From positions 4,960,001 through 5,024,000 of the forward strand of contig CP166702.1 of NCBI GenBank assembly GCA_051414805.1: a DNA stretch of 64,000 nucleotides. Direction: 5' to 3'. The notes under the pieces are model-generated. The model was not told where the DNA came from and did no database searches. It saw nothing but the letters and a program-made list of their open reading frames with translations. Positions 16,732-25,299 of the stretch are shown here, piece by piece. The translations under genes were made by a program, and so were the position numbers. Position 1 is the stretch's first letter; each line of letters opens with the position of its first letter. The DNA comes from Xenophilus sp003671765. Lineage in GTDB: Bacteria; Pseudomonadota; Gammaproteobacteria; Burkholderiales; Burkholderiaceae_C.

Positions 16732-17721
16732 ATGACATTCGCACCCCACCGCGGCCTCGGCCGCCGCCTCTTCGTCGCGGGCACGCTCGCGGCCCTCGCC
16801 ATCGGCAGCGCGCACGCGCAGGGCGACTGGCCGCGGGGCCAGTCGATCCGCCTCATCGTGCCCTTCACCGCAGGCAGCGGCACCGACATCGTCGCGCGGC
16901 TCGTGGCCGAGCGCCTCGGCCCCGCCCTGCAGACCACCGTGGTGGTCGAGAACAAGCCCGGCGCCGGCGGCACACTGGGTGCGGCGCAGGTGGCCAAGGC
17001 GCCGGCCGACGGCTACACGCTGCTGGTGCATTCGGCGGGGCACCTGGTCAACCCATCGATCTACCCCAACCTCTCCTACGACACGCTGAAGGACTTCGCC
17101 GGCATCACGCCGATGGCCAGCCTGCCCAACGTGCTGGTCACCTCGCCCGGCAAGTTCGCCGACGTGAAGGACCTGGTGGCGCAGGTCAAGGCCAAGCCGG
17201 GCGGGTTCAATTACGCATCGGCCGGCAACGGCTCGGCCACGCACATGAACGCCGAGGTGTTCCGCCTGGCGGCCGGCATCCAGGCGCAGCACGTGCCCTT
17301 CCGCGGCACGCCCGAGGCCATGACCGAGGTGATGGGCGGACGCATCGACTGGTTCTTCGCGCCGATGGTGTCGGCCCTGCCCCTCATCAAGGACGGCAAG
17401 CTCAAGGCCCTGGCCGTGGGCACCGGCAAGCGCTCTTCCGTGCAGCCCGACCTGCCGACGACGGTGGAGGCCGGCGTGCCCGGCTCCGAGTACCTGTTCT
17501 GGGTTGGCCTGTTCGCGCCCGCGAAGACGCCGAAGCCGGTGGTCGACCGCGTGCAGGCCGAGGTCGCGAAGATCATGGCCGCGCCCGACCTGAAGGACCG
17601 GCTGGACAAGCTGGGCGCCGAGCCCTTCACCATGCCGTCGGCGCAGTTCGACAAGTTCCTCGCCGACGAGACCGCGAAGAGCGCGCGCGTCGTCAAGGCT
17701 GCAGGCATCAAGGTCGACTGA
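16732..17721 (+). CDS. Bug-family (TctC) periplasmic solute receptor
   Basis: 329 residues with a signal peptide ending at AHAQ. Bug fold motifs: IRLIVPFTAGSGTDIVARLVAERL, VVENKPGAGGTLGAAQVAKAPADGYTLL (read in parts), and NYASAGNGSATHM. These receptors bind carboxylates and usually feed a TctAB permease, but none adjoins it here. It ends the LacI-controlled operon, so its ligand is likely the aromatic or carboxylate substrate of that pathway. Confidence 0.92.
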   Translation: MTFAPHRGLGRRLFVAGTLAALAIGSAHAQGDWPRGQSIRLIVPFTAGSGTDIVARLVAERLGPALQTTVVVENKPGAGGTLGAAQVAKAPADGYTLLVHSAGHLVNPSIYPNLSYDTLKDFAGITPMASLPNVLVTSPGKFADVKDLVAQVKAKPGGFNYASAGNGSATHMNAEVFRLAAGIQAQHVPFRGTPEAMTEVMGGRIDWFFAPMVSALPLIKDGKLKALAVGTGKRSSVQPDLPTTVEAGVPGSEYLFWVGLFAPAKTPKPVVDRVQAEVAKIMAAPDLKDRLDKLGAEPFTMPSAQFDKFLADETAKSARVVKAAGIKVD

Positions 17722-17737
17722 CGCGCCCGAGGTCCGC

Positions 17738-19762
17738 ATGAAGCTCTTCGGATCCACTCGCACCGAAGCCGGTGCAGCCGGCCGCTATCGTCATTGGTGC
17801 GACCCTGCCTGCATCCATCCGGAACCCGACGCCGCCGAGCCGCCGCGCCGGCAGTTCCTGCGCAGCTCGCTCGGCCTGGCCGCCGCCGGCGGCCTGGCAG
17901 GCTTCGGCCTGGCCGGCTGCGCCAGCACCGCGCCCAGCGGCCCCGCCGACACCGTGCTGCGCAACGCCCGCATCGCCACGCTGGACCCGAAGCGCCCACG
18001 CGCCGAAGCTCTGGCCATCGTCGGCACCGACTTTGTCGCCGTCGGCAGCGATGCCGACATGCAGCGCTGGATCGGCCCGCGCACCCGCGTCATCGACGCC
18101 CAGGGCCGCACCGTGGTGCCGGGGCTGATCGACTCGCACGCCCACTTCATCCGCGGCGGCCTGACCTACACGCAGGAGCTGCGCTGGGACGGCGTGCCCT
18201 CGCTGGCCGACGCGCTGGTGATGTTGCGCGACCAGGCGCGGCGCACGCAGCCGCCGCACTGGGTGCAGGTGGTGGGCGGCTTCTCGCCCTACCAGTTCCG
18301 CGAGAAGCGGCTGCCCACGCTGGCCGAGATCAACGACGCCACCGGCGAAGTGCCCTGCTTCGTGATGAACCTGTACGACCGCGCCTTTCTCAACCGCGCT
18401 GCCCTGCGCGTGCTGGGCTTCAACCGCGACACGCCCAACCCGATCGGCAGCGTGCTCGAGAAGGACGCGGCCGGCAACCCGACCGGCCTGGTCGTCAACA
18501 CCACCAGCCTGGGCGGCCTGGTCGCACTGTTCGCGCGCGTGCCCAAGCTGCCCGACGCCGACCAGGCGCTGTCGACGCAGCTGTACATGCGCGAGATGAA
18601 CCGCCTGGGCCTGACCAGCGTGGTCGACGCCGGTGGCGGCGGTCAGAACTACCCCGAGCACTACGCCGGCGTGGCGCAGCTCGCGGCCGAGCGAAAAATG
18701 ACGCTGCGCATCTCGTACAACCTGTTCGCGCAGCGCCCGGGCCAGGAGCTGGCCGACTACCAGGCCTGGTCGCAGAAGGTCGCGCCGGGCCAGGGCGACG
18801 ACTGGCTGCGCATGGTGGGCGCGGGCGAATACATCCTCTGGGCCGCGACGGACCCGGCCAACTTCGGCAAGAGCGTCGCGCCGGCGCCGGCCATCATGGA
18901 AAGCAAGCTCACCGAGGTGGCCACCTACCTGGTCGGCAAGGGCTGGCCGATCCGCATGCATGCCAGCTACGACAGCACCGCCACGCGCATCCTCGACGTG
19001 CTCGAGAAGGTGAACCGCGAGGTGCCGCTCAAGAACGTGCGCTGGGCGCTCGACCACTGCGAGACGCTGTCGCCGCGCTCGATGGAACGCGTGGCCGCCA
19101 TGGGCGGGCGCATCGCGATCCAGAACCGCATGTCGCTGGACGGCGAGGTCTTCGCCCAGACCTGGGGCCGCGAGGCCGCGGCCGACGCGCCCGCCATCGG
19201 GCGCATGCGTGCCATGGGCCTGCCCGTGGCCTGCGGCACCGACTCCAGCCGCGCCACCAGCTACAACCCCTGGGTGTCGCTGCATTGGCTGATCACCGGC
19301 AAGACCATGGGCGACACCCGCCTGAACGCCGAGCGCAACCTGGTGAGCCGCGAGGACGCGCTGCGCATGTGGACCGTGGAAGGCGCCGCGCTCACCGGCG
19401 AAGAGGCCCGCAAGGGCAGCATCCAGCCCGGCCGGCTGGCCGACTTCGCGCTGCTGTCGGACGACTACTTCGCCGTGCCCGAGGACGACATCAAGGACAT
19501 CACGGCGCTGCTCACGGTGGTGGGCGGCCAGGTGGTGCACGGCGCCGGCGCCTTCGCGGCGCAGGCGCCGGCGGCGGTGAAGCCCATGCCCGACTGGCTG
19601 CCCGTGAACATCTACGGCGGCTACCAGCAGCGGCGCAAGAGCGGCGTGGCGCAGGCGCCCGCGGCGCACGGCGGCGGATGCTGCGCCGGGCCGGGGGCGG
19701 CGCCGATCATCATCGGGGACCAGGGGCAGTGGCGGATGAGTTGCGGGTGCGCGATGGTGTGA
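17738..19762 (+). CDS. Tat-exported amidohydrolase (Amidohydro_3/YtcJ type) with Cys-rich ends
   Basis: 674 residues. A twin-Arg motif RRQFLRSSLG begins at residue 37 and is followed by LAGC (C61), suggesting a Tat-exported lipoprotein. The metal motif DSHAHF gives H134/H136; later ligands lie in MHASYDSTAT, LDHCETLS and ACGTDSS. Unusual features are a 36-residue N-extension with C21, C25 and H27 ahead of the Tat motif, and a C-terminal tail with C648, C649, C669 and C671. Lies 16 bp after the Bug gene, so it may be the last gene of that operon. Its 3' end overlaps the convergent GlxA gene by 53 bp. Confidence 0.85.
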   Translation: MKLFGSTRTEAGAAGRYRHWCDPACIHPEPDAAEPPRRQFLRSSLGLAAAGGLAGFGLAGCASTAPSGPADTVLRNARIATLDPKRPRAEALAIVGTDFVAVGSDADMQRWIGPRTRVIDAQGRTVVPGLIDSHAHFIRGGLTYTQELRWDGVPSLADALVMLRDQARRTQPPHWVQVVGGFSPYQFREKRLPTLAEINDATGEVPCFVMNLYDRAFLNRAALRVLGFNRDTPNPIGSVLEKDAAGNPTGLVVNTTSLGGLVALFARVPKLPDADQALSTQLYMREMNRLGLTSVVDAGGGGQNYPEHYAGVAQLAAERKMTLRISYNLFAQRPGQELADYQAWSQKVAPGQGDDWLRMVGAGEYILWAATDPANFGKSVAPAPAIMESKLTEVATYLVGKGWPIRMHASYDSTATRILDVLEKVNREVPLKNVRWALDHCETLSPRSMERVAAMGGRIAIQNRMSLDGEVFAQTWGREAAADAPAIGRMRAMGLPVACGTDSSRATSYNPWVSLHWLITGKTMGDTRLNAERNLVSREDALRMWTVEGAALTGEEARKGSIQPGRLADFALLSDDYFAVPEDDIKDITALLTVVGGQVVHGAGAFAAQAPAAVKPMPDWLPVNIYGGYQQRRKSGVAQAPAAHGGGCCAGPGAAPIIIGDQGQWRMSCGCAMV

Positions 19763-20822
19763 CTGGCCGGCTTGCCTCGCCGCGTGCGGCCGATGCGCCG
19801 GTGTGCGACACGGCAAACCTTCGTGCGTACTCTCCGGGACTCACGCCCACACGACGCACGAATGCCTTTCTGAGAACGTCGACGCTCCGATAGCCGCATC
19901 GGCGCGCGATGTCCTCCATCGAGCCTCCCAACTCCAGCGCCCGGCGCACCGCCTCCAGGCGCACGTCCTCCACGTATTTCGCCGGCGTGGTCTGCAGCTC
20001 TCGCTCGAAGGTTCGAATGAGCGTTCGAACGCTCATCGAAAGCCTGTCCGCCAGCACATCGACCGTGAGTTCCCGGTGCAGGTTCTCGCTGATCCAGGTC
20101 CGCATGCCTTCCAGCCTGGGACTCAACCCGTGTTGCGACTGGAGCGACACGCTGAACTGCGCTTGACCACCCGGGCGGCGCAGAAAGAGCACCAGGCTCT
20201 TCGCGACTTCGAGCGCCAGATCCTCGCCCAGGTCTTCTCCCACCAGGGCCAGCGCGAGGTCGATGCCCGCGGAGATGCCCGCTGACGTGTAGACATTGCC
20301 GTCCTTCACCCAGATGGGGTTCGGGTCCACGAGCACAGCCGGATAGCGCTCGGCCAGGCGCCTTGCCATGCCCCAATGCGTCGTCGCCCGACGGCCGTCG
20401 AGCAAACCGGCGTCGGCGAGCGCGAAGGCGCCGACGCAGATGGAACAGACGCGCCGCACCGACCGCGACCGCGTCCGAATCCACTGAGCGACTGGCCTTT
20501 CCAATGGCTGGTCGGCATTGAACCCGGCAGCGACGACGAGTGTGTCGATGGGCTTGCTCGACCTGCGCTCCTGGTCCAGCGTTCGGTGGGCCCTGAGGCC
20601 GATGCCGGTCTCGCTCTCCAGGTCCGGACCGGGCCCCACGCAGACCAATTCCAACAGGTAGGGCGCCGTCCCTGCGCCATGCAGCCGGTTGGCGAGGGTG
20701 AACACCTCCGCCGGCCCGATGACGTCCAACGCGTCGACCGGGGCCAGTCCCAATATGACGATGCGCTTGCGTGCGACCGGTGCGAGCGACGCTTTCGACC
20801 TGGATCTCGTTCTTTCAGTCAT
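19710..20822 (-). CDS. GlxA-family transcriptional regulator (DJ-1/PfpI domain + AraC HTH)
   Basis: 370 residues. The N-terminal DJ-1/PfpI-like domain (about 15-205) has IVILGLAPVDALDVIGPAEVF and CSICVGAFALADAGLLDGRRATTHW with the nucleophile-elbow Cys. The C-terminal AraC domain (about 235-345) has two HTHs: LTVDVLADRLSMSVRTLIRTF and ARRCGYRSVDVLRKAF followed by GVSPGEYARRF. Regulators of this type usually activate a neighbouring catabolic operon in response to a small nitrogenous ligand. It is divergent from the HD-hydrolase operon across 119 bp. The last residues overlap the amidohydrolase 3' end on the other strand. Confidence 0.92.
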   Translation of the reverse strand: MTERTRSRSKASLAPVARKRIVILGLAPVDALDVIGPAEVFTLANRLHGAGTAPYLLELVCVGPGPDLESETGIGLRAHRTLDQERRSSKPIDTLVVAAGFNADQPLERPVAQWIRTRSRSVRRVCSICVGAFALADAGLLDGRRATTHWGMARRLAERYPAVLVDPNPIWVKDGNVYTSAGISAGIDLALALVGEDLGEDLALEVAKSLVLFLRRPGGQAQFSVSLQSQHGLSPRLEGMRTWISENLHRELTVDVLADRLSMSVRTLIRTFERELQTTPAKYVEDVRLEAVRRALELGGSMEDIARRCGYRSVDVLRKAFVRRVGVSPGEYARRFAVSHTGASAARGEASRPVTPSRTRNSSATAPGPR

Positions 20823-20941
20823 GGCAGCCCTGGATAATCGTGCCGCATCTTGGCAAAAATCGTCCGCAAACAGTCATTTACGCCGACCTGGGCGTTCTAA
20901 ATTCAAGGCCTGAACAGCGACATCCTGATGGAAGAAGCACC

Positions 20942-21583
20942 ATGGCCACTCCAACCCTGATCGACGGCGTCAGCGCCCCCGAATCCGCACTGGCACATAA
21001 AGCTGCCTACCTGGTGCAACGCGTGCATTCACCGGCGATGTGCAACCACGTCCACAGGACCTGGTGGTTCTCCGAGCTTCTCGGACGCAAGCGCGGACTG
21101 AAGTACGACCGTGAAGTCGTCTACCTCGCCTCGCTGTTGCACGACCTCGGCCTCACGCCGGACTACGCCGCCGAGCACCGGTTCGAAGTCGACGGGGCCG
21201 ACGCGGCCAGCAGGATTCTGGTCGCGAACGGCTATCCGGAGCGGAAGGCCCGACTGGTGTGGGACGCCATTGCACTGCATTCGAGCGCCGGCATCGCGGA
21301 GCGCAGGGAGCCCGAGGTTGCACTGGTTCACATGGGCGCCCACGTCGACGTGATGGGCCTGTGGATCGAAGAGATCACGCCCGCCCTCATCGACGACGTG
21401 CTTGCGCTCTACCCACGCCTGGGCTTCAAGGCCGCATTCCAGAGCGCCTTGGCGGAGGTCACGCGCAAGAAGCCGCATACCGCCGTTGGAACCGGGCTCG
21501 CCGACATCGGGCGGCGCCATGTCCCGGGGTGCCCGATTCCAGATGTGTGCGACCTCCTCGATCGTGCCCCTTTCGACAGCTGA
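20942..21583 (+). CDS. HD-domain hydrolase, cyanamide hydratase-like
   Basis: 213-residue metal-dependent HD protein. Candidate ligands are H36/H38 (NHVHR), H67-D68 (LLHDLG), H113 (ALHSS) and D136 (HVDVMG). The pattern of CNHVHRTWWFSELL followed by VYLASLLHDLGLT resembles cyanamide hydratase-like HD proteins, which hydrate the nitrile of cyanamide to urea; other HD hydrolase roles cannot be excluded. First gene of an operon divergent from the GlxA regulator. No signal peptide. Confidence 0.75.
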   Translation: MATPTLIDGVSAPESALAHKAAYLVQRVHSPAMCNHVHRTWWFSELLGRKRGLKYDREVVYLASLLHDLGLTPDYAAEHRFEVDGADAASRILVANGYPERKARLVWDAIALHSSAGIAERREPEVALVHMGAHVDVMGLWIEEITPALIDDVLALYPRLGFKAAFQSALAEVTRKKPHTAVGTGLADIGRRHVPGCPIPDVCDLLDRAPFDS

Positions 21584-21667
21584 ACCGGGCCTCGGTCCAG
21601 CCCTTTGTGTCAATCGAGAGCGGGACGTCCCGCACGGAATCCGCTCTCCGTCCTTGGAGCATTCATC

Positions 21668-22549
21668 ATGAGCAAAGCAGAAATTCTCGTCAGCGGCGCC
21701 ACCGGCCGCACCGGCGGCCTCGCCATCAGCAACCTCTTGAAGATGGGACGGCCAGTCCGTGCTTACGTTCGCAGGGACGCGGACGAAGCGGCGGCGTTGC
21801 GCGAGCAAGGCGTGGAGATCGCGCTGGGCGACTTCACCGACATCGACGCCATCCGGTCGGCGATGGATGGCATCCGGTCGGCGTACTTCCTGCACCCGTT
21901 CCTGCCGGGCATCGTGCAGGCCAGCGCCTTCTTCGCCCAGGCAGCGAAAGAAGCTGGCGTGGGCGCCATCGTGAACATGTCGCAGATCTCCGCGCGCCGC
22001 GACGCCAAGAGCCATGCCGCGCGCGATCACTGGATGTCCGAGCGGGTCTTCGACTGGTCGGGGGTACCCACGACCCATCTGCGGCCGACCTTCTTCGCGG
22101 ACTGGCTCACCTACCCCCATTTCGCCAAGGAGATCTGGGCCGGCAAACAGATCCTTTTCCCCTTCGGCGAGGGCCGCCATGCGCCCATCAGCACCGACGA
22201 CCAGGGCCGGGTGATCGCGAAGCTCCTGGCCGAACCGGAGGGCCACGGCGGAAAGATCTACCGGCTGCATGGGCCGCGCGAGATGGACCACCACGACATC
22301 GCGGCGGCCATGAGCGAGGTGCTCGGCGCCCGGATCTCCTACGCACCGATGTCCATCGAGGCGTTTCGGGAACGGATGGAGCAGACCTACAAGTTCAACC
22401 CCTTCCTCGTCCAGCATCTGTGCGAGGTCGCGCAGGACTACCAGAACGGCATCTTCGCCGGAACCAACAGCGTCGTCGAAGAGTTGACGGGCGAAGCACC
22501 GCTTTCGATTCCGGCGTTCATCGCACAGAACCGCTCGGCATTCGTCTGA
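21668..22549 (+). CDS. NmrA-like NAD(P)-binding protein
   Basis: 293 residues. N-terminal atypical SDR glycine motif SGATGRTGG, then VRAYVRRD and GDFTDIDAIRSAMDG. THLRPTFFADW and the long C-terminal helical part fit the NmrA/azoreductase-like group, whose members act as redox sensors or reductases. The catalytic Tyr-Lys pair of classical SDRs is not evident. Preceded at 84 bp by the HD gene and followed at 32 bp by an SDR; all three are probably induced together. Confidence 0.82.
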   Translation: MSKAEILVSGATGRTGGLAISNLLKMGRPVRAYVRRDADEAAALREQGVEIALGDFTDIDAIRSAMDGIRSAYFLHPFLPGIVQASAFFAQAAKEAGVGAIVNMSQISARRDAKSHAARDHWMSERVFDWSGVPTTHLRPTFFADWLTYPHFAKEIWAGKQILFPFGEGRHAPISTDDQGRVIAKLLAEPEGHGGKIYRLHGPREMDHHDIAAAMSEVLGARISYAPMSIEAFRERMEQTYKFNPFLVQHLCEVAQDYQNGIFAGTNSVVEELTGEAPLSIPAFIAQNRSAFV

Positions 22550-22581
22550 GTCACCCACAGCCAAAGAAAGCGAGATTCGAT

Positions 22582-23418
22582 ATGTCCAGGACCTGGTTCA
22601 TCACGGGTGCCAGCAGCGGCTTCGGCCGGCAGCTGACCGAACTTTTGCTTGCACGTGGCGACCGCGTCGCCGCGACGGTTCGCAAGGCTGACGCGCTCGC
22701 CGATGTGAAGGCGCAGTACGGCGATCGCCTGTGGGTCGGCATTCTCGACGTGGTCGACGGCGCAGCGGTTCGCCGCGTCGTCGCCAGTGCATTTGCCGGC
22801 CTGGGGCGCATCGACGTGGTGGTCAGCAACGCCGGCTACGCGCTGCTTGGCGCCGCTGAAGAGGTCGACGACGCACAGATCGAGCGCCAGTTCGACACCA
22901 ACTTGCTGGGTTCGATCCACGTCGCCCGCGCAGTCATTCCGCAGCTGCGTGAACAAGGCGGTGGCCGGATCATTCAGATCTCCTCCATGGTGGGCCAGGG
23001 CTCCTACCCCACCATGGGCGTCTATGCAGCGAGCAAATGGGGGATCGAGGGCTTCTACGAAGGCACCATTCCCGAAATTGCCAGCTTCGGGATCGAAGTG
23101 ACGCTCGTCGAGCCGGGCGCTTCACGCACGAATTTCGGCACGTCGAGCGCGGCGTTCGGCCAACGGATGGAGGTCTACGAGCAGACGGCCGCCGGCGAGT
23201 TCCGGCGCCTGGTCGCCTCAGCGGGGCTCGAGATGTTTCGGGGCGATCCCCGCAAGGTGGCGCAGGCCATCATCGATTCCGCCGAGCAATCTCCGGCGCC
23301 GCGCCGTCTCACCCTGGGCAGCGACGCCTACGCCTTCGTTCACGACGCCTTGACCTCCAGGCTGGCCGCCCTGGAAGCGCAAAAGGACGTGGCGCATTCG
23401 ACGGATATCGATCCCTGA
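22582..23418 (+). CDS. Classical short-chain dehydrogenase/reductase
   Basis: 278 residues. TGASSGFG cofactor motif at residues 8-15, SNAGY, SSMVGQGSYP and catalytic YAASKWGIEGF. VEPGASRTNF follows, typical of SDRs acting on ketones or retinal-like substrates. An AAGAAAG ribosome site precedes the ATG at 22582. Third gene of the GlxA-adjacent operon; substrate unknown. Confidence 0.88.
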   Translation: MSRTWFITGASSGFGRQLTELLLARGDRVAATVRKADALADVKAQYGDRLWVGILDVVDGAAVRRVVASAFAGLGRIDVVVSNAGYALLGAAEEVDDAQIERQFDTNLLGSIHVARAVIPQLREQGGGRIIQISSMVGQGSYPTMGVYAASKWGIEGFYEGTIPEIASFGIEVTLVEPGASRTNFGTSSAAFGQRMEVYEQTAAGEFRRLVASAGLEMFRGDPRKVAQAIIDSAEQSPAPRRLTLGSDAYAFVHDALTSRLAALEAQKDVAHSTDIDP

Positions 23419-23471
23419 ACCCGGACAGTGCCGCGTCCATCCACATCCAGACCCCATGAAGGTTGAGCACC

Positions 23472-23969
23472 ATGATTCCTCTCGAACTGATCCTGCCGCT
23501 CAGTGTCGTCATCGGCCTGCTGGCATCCGGGCTCATGGCCCTCTGGTACGTCTGGCCGCGTGTCCGGTCCATGCCAGCACGCGACGCGCTGATGCTTCTC
23601 ATCTTTCCGCATGTCTTTCGATACCTGGGCCTGTCGTTCCTGATTCAGGGCGTCAGCGCCGCGCCGCTGGACCCCCGCTTCTCGCTTCCGACCGCCTATG
23701 GCGATCTGCTGACCTCGGTTCTGGCGCTGCTCTCGATCGCCGCCCTGAAGGCCAACGCGCGGGTCGCGATCCCGCTGGTGTGGATCTTCAGCGTCGTCGG
23801 GACGGTCGACTTCATCAATGCCTTCGCCCGCGGCTTGACGTTCGCGGCCCCCGGGGACTTCGGGGCCACCTACTTCATCCCGATGGTCGTGGTGCCACCA
23901 CTGATGGTGGGCCACGCCCTCGTGCTGGCCCGCCTTTGGATCGGCCAACGGTACGCCGCACGGAGCTGA
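23472..23969 (+). CDS. Small integral membrane protein of unknown function
   Basis: 165 residues with about four or five hydrophobic segments: 5-27, 40-58, 68-90 and 100-115, plus a C-terminal one near 130-155. Start ATG 23472 follows TTGAGCACC; a TTG nine bases earlier is less likely. No recognised motif. Last gene of the HD/NmrA/SDR run, 53 bp after the SDR. Confidence 0.7.
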   Translation: MIPLELILPLSVVIGLLASGLMALWYVWPRVRSMPARDALMLLIFPHVFRYLGLSFLIQGVSAAPLDPRFSLPTAYGDLLTSVLALLSIAALKANARVAIPLVWIFSVVGTVDFINAFARGLTFAAPGDFGATYFIPMVVVPPLMVGHALVLARLWIGQRYAARS

Positions 23970-24038
23970 AGCCGCTCGACCGTGGCCGTCGCTTTTTTGC
24001 CGATCAACGAGCGCGGCTGCGTCCGCACTTCCGCGATC

Positions 24039-25265
24039 TCAACCCACCCACACCGTCATCGCATGGATGACCAGCCCCACCAGCCCGCCGACCACCGTGC
24101 CGTTGATCCGGATGAACTGCAGGTCGCGCCCGATGTTGCGCTCCACCTCGTCGGTGAGTTCGGCCGTGTCCCATCCGGCGACGCGCTCCTCGATGTAGCG
24201 GCGGATGTCCTCGCGGTAGCGCTCGATGGCGGCAGGCGCGGCGGCGAGGATCTGCTCGTTGATCCAGCGCTGCATGGCGGTGTCGGCCGCCAGGCGCTCG
24301 CCCAGCGTGGCGGCGAGGGCAGCCACGCGGCGGCGCACCGACGAGTCCTCCCTGGCCAGGTCGGCGTCGAGCCAGGCGCGCAGCTGGTCCCACAGGCCCT
24401 GCAGGTAGGCGCCCAGCGCCGGGTGCGCGAGCAGCTCGGCACGCAGGCGCTCGCCGCGGGCGATGAAGGCCTCGTCGTGCTGCAGCCGGTCGACGAAACG
24501 GTGCATGAAGTCGTCGAAGCGCAGGCGCAGCGGATGGGCCGGGTCGGCCGCCGTCTCGCCCAGCGTGCGGGCCACGGCGGCCACGATCTTGCGCGTGGCC
24601 AGGCGCGCCGCGACCTGGTCGAGGCCCACGTAGCGCAGCGCCTTCACCTCGTGGGCGATGGCTTCGGTCAGCTGTTCCTGCAGCGCCTCGTCGTCCAGCA
24701 GGCGCGACACCTGGCCCAGCACGTCGTTGAGTAGCTCCTGGTGGCGGCCGTCGGCCGTCAGCGCCTCCAGCACCTGGCCCGACAGGCGCGACAGGTCGAC
24801 CTGCGCGATGCCGGCGCTCGCCGCACGCGCCAGGAAGGCCCGCACGCGCTCGTCGTCGAAGGCCGTGAGGCCGTAGCGCAGCACCGACACGGCGTGCGTG
24901 CCCAGCTGCGCGGCGCGCGCCGGTTCGGCCAGCCACAGCGCGAGCCGCCGCGCCGGGTCGAAGGCCTCGAGCTTGGCCAGCACCTGCGGCGTGGCCAGGA
25001 AGTGGTCGCAGATGAAGCGCGCCAGGTTGCGGCCGATGCGCGCCTTGTTGCGCGGCACGATGGCGGTATGCGGGATGGGCAGGCCCAGCGGATGGCGAAA
25101 CAGCGCCACCACGGCGAACCAGTCGGCGATGGCGCCCACCATGGCGGCTTCGGCGAAGGCGGCCAGCCAGCCCCACGCGGCATGCGGATGGGTGCGCTGG
25201 CCCCAGTGCGCGGCGACGTAGAGGCCCGCGGCGCCGAGCAGCAGCCCCAGCGCCACACGCTTCAT
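24039..25265 (-). CDS. DUF445-family (YjiN-like) membrane-anchored protein
   Basis: 408 residues. An N-terminal membrane segment (MKRVALGLLLGAAGLYVAA), then the family core AAMVGAIADWFAVVALFRHPLGLPIPHTAIVP, then a long helical region rich in Arg, Leu and Ala, and a final membrane segment with INGTVVGGLVGLVIHA. Biochemical role is unknown for the family. 34 bp downstream of the ArgE-like gene, so likely co-transcribed with it. Confidence 0.88.
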   Translation of the reverse strand: MKRVALGLLLGAAGLYVAAHWGQRTHPHAAWGWLAAFAEAAMVGAIADWFAVVALFRHPLGLPIPHTAIVPRNKARIGRNLARFICDHFLATPQVLAKLEAFDPARRLALWLAEPARAAQLGTHAVSVLRYGLTAFDDERVRAFLARAASAGIAQVDLSRLSGQVLEALTADGRHQELLNDVLGQVSRLLDDEALQEQLTEAIAHEVKALRYVGLDQVAARLATRKIVAAVARTLGETAADPAHPLRLRFDDFMHRFVDRLQHDEAFIARGERLRAELLAHPALGAYLQGLWDQLRAWLDADLAREDSSVRRRVAALAATLGERLAADTAMQRWINEQILAAAPAAIERYREDIRRYIEERVAGWDTAELTDEVERNIGRDLQFIRINGTVVGGLVGLVIHAMTVWVG

Positions 25266-25299
25266 GCCGCCGGCCGGATGGCGCGCCGGTGCCCGGGCC

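Noticed and set aside
19804..23969. Horizontally acquired island around the GlxA/HD cluster
   Set aside because: It seemed slightly less GC-rich by eye, but hand counts of single lines did not separate it from neighbours, and no integrase, tRNA or direct repeats flank it.
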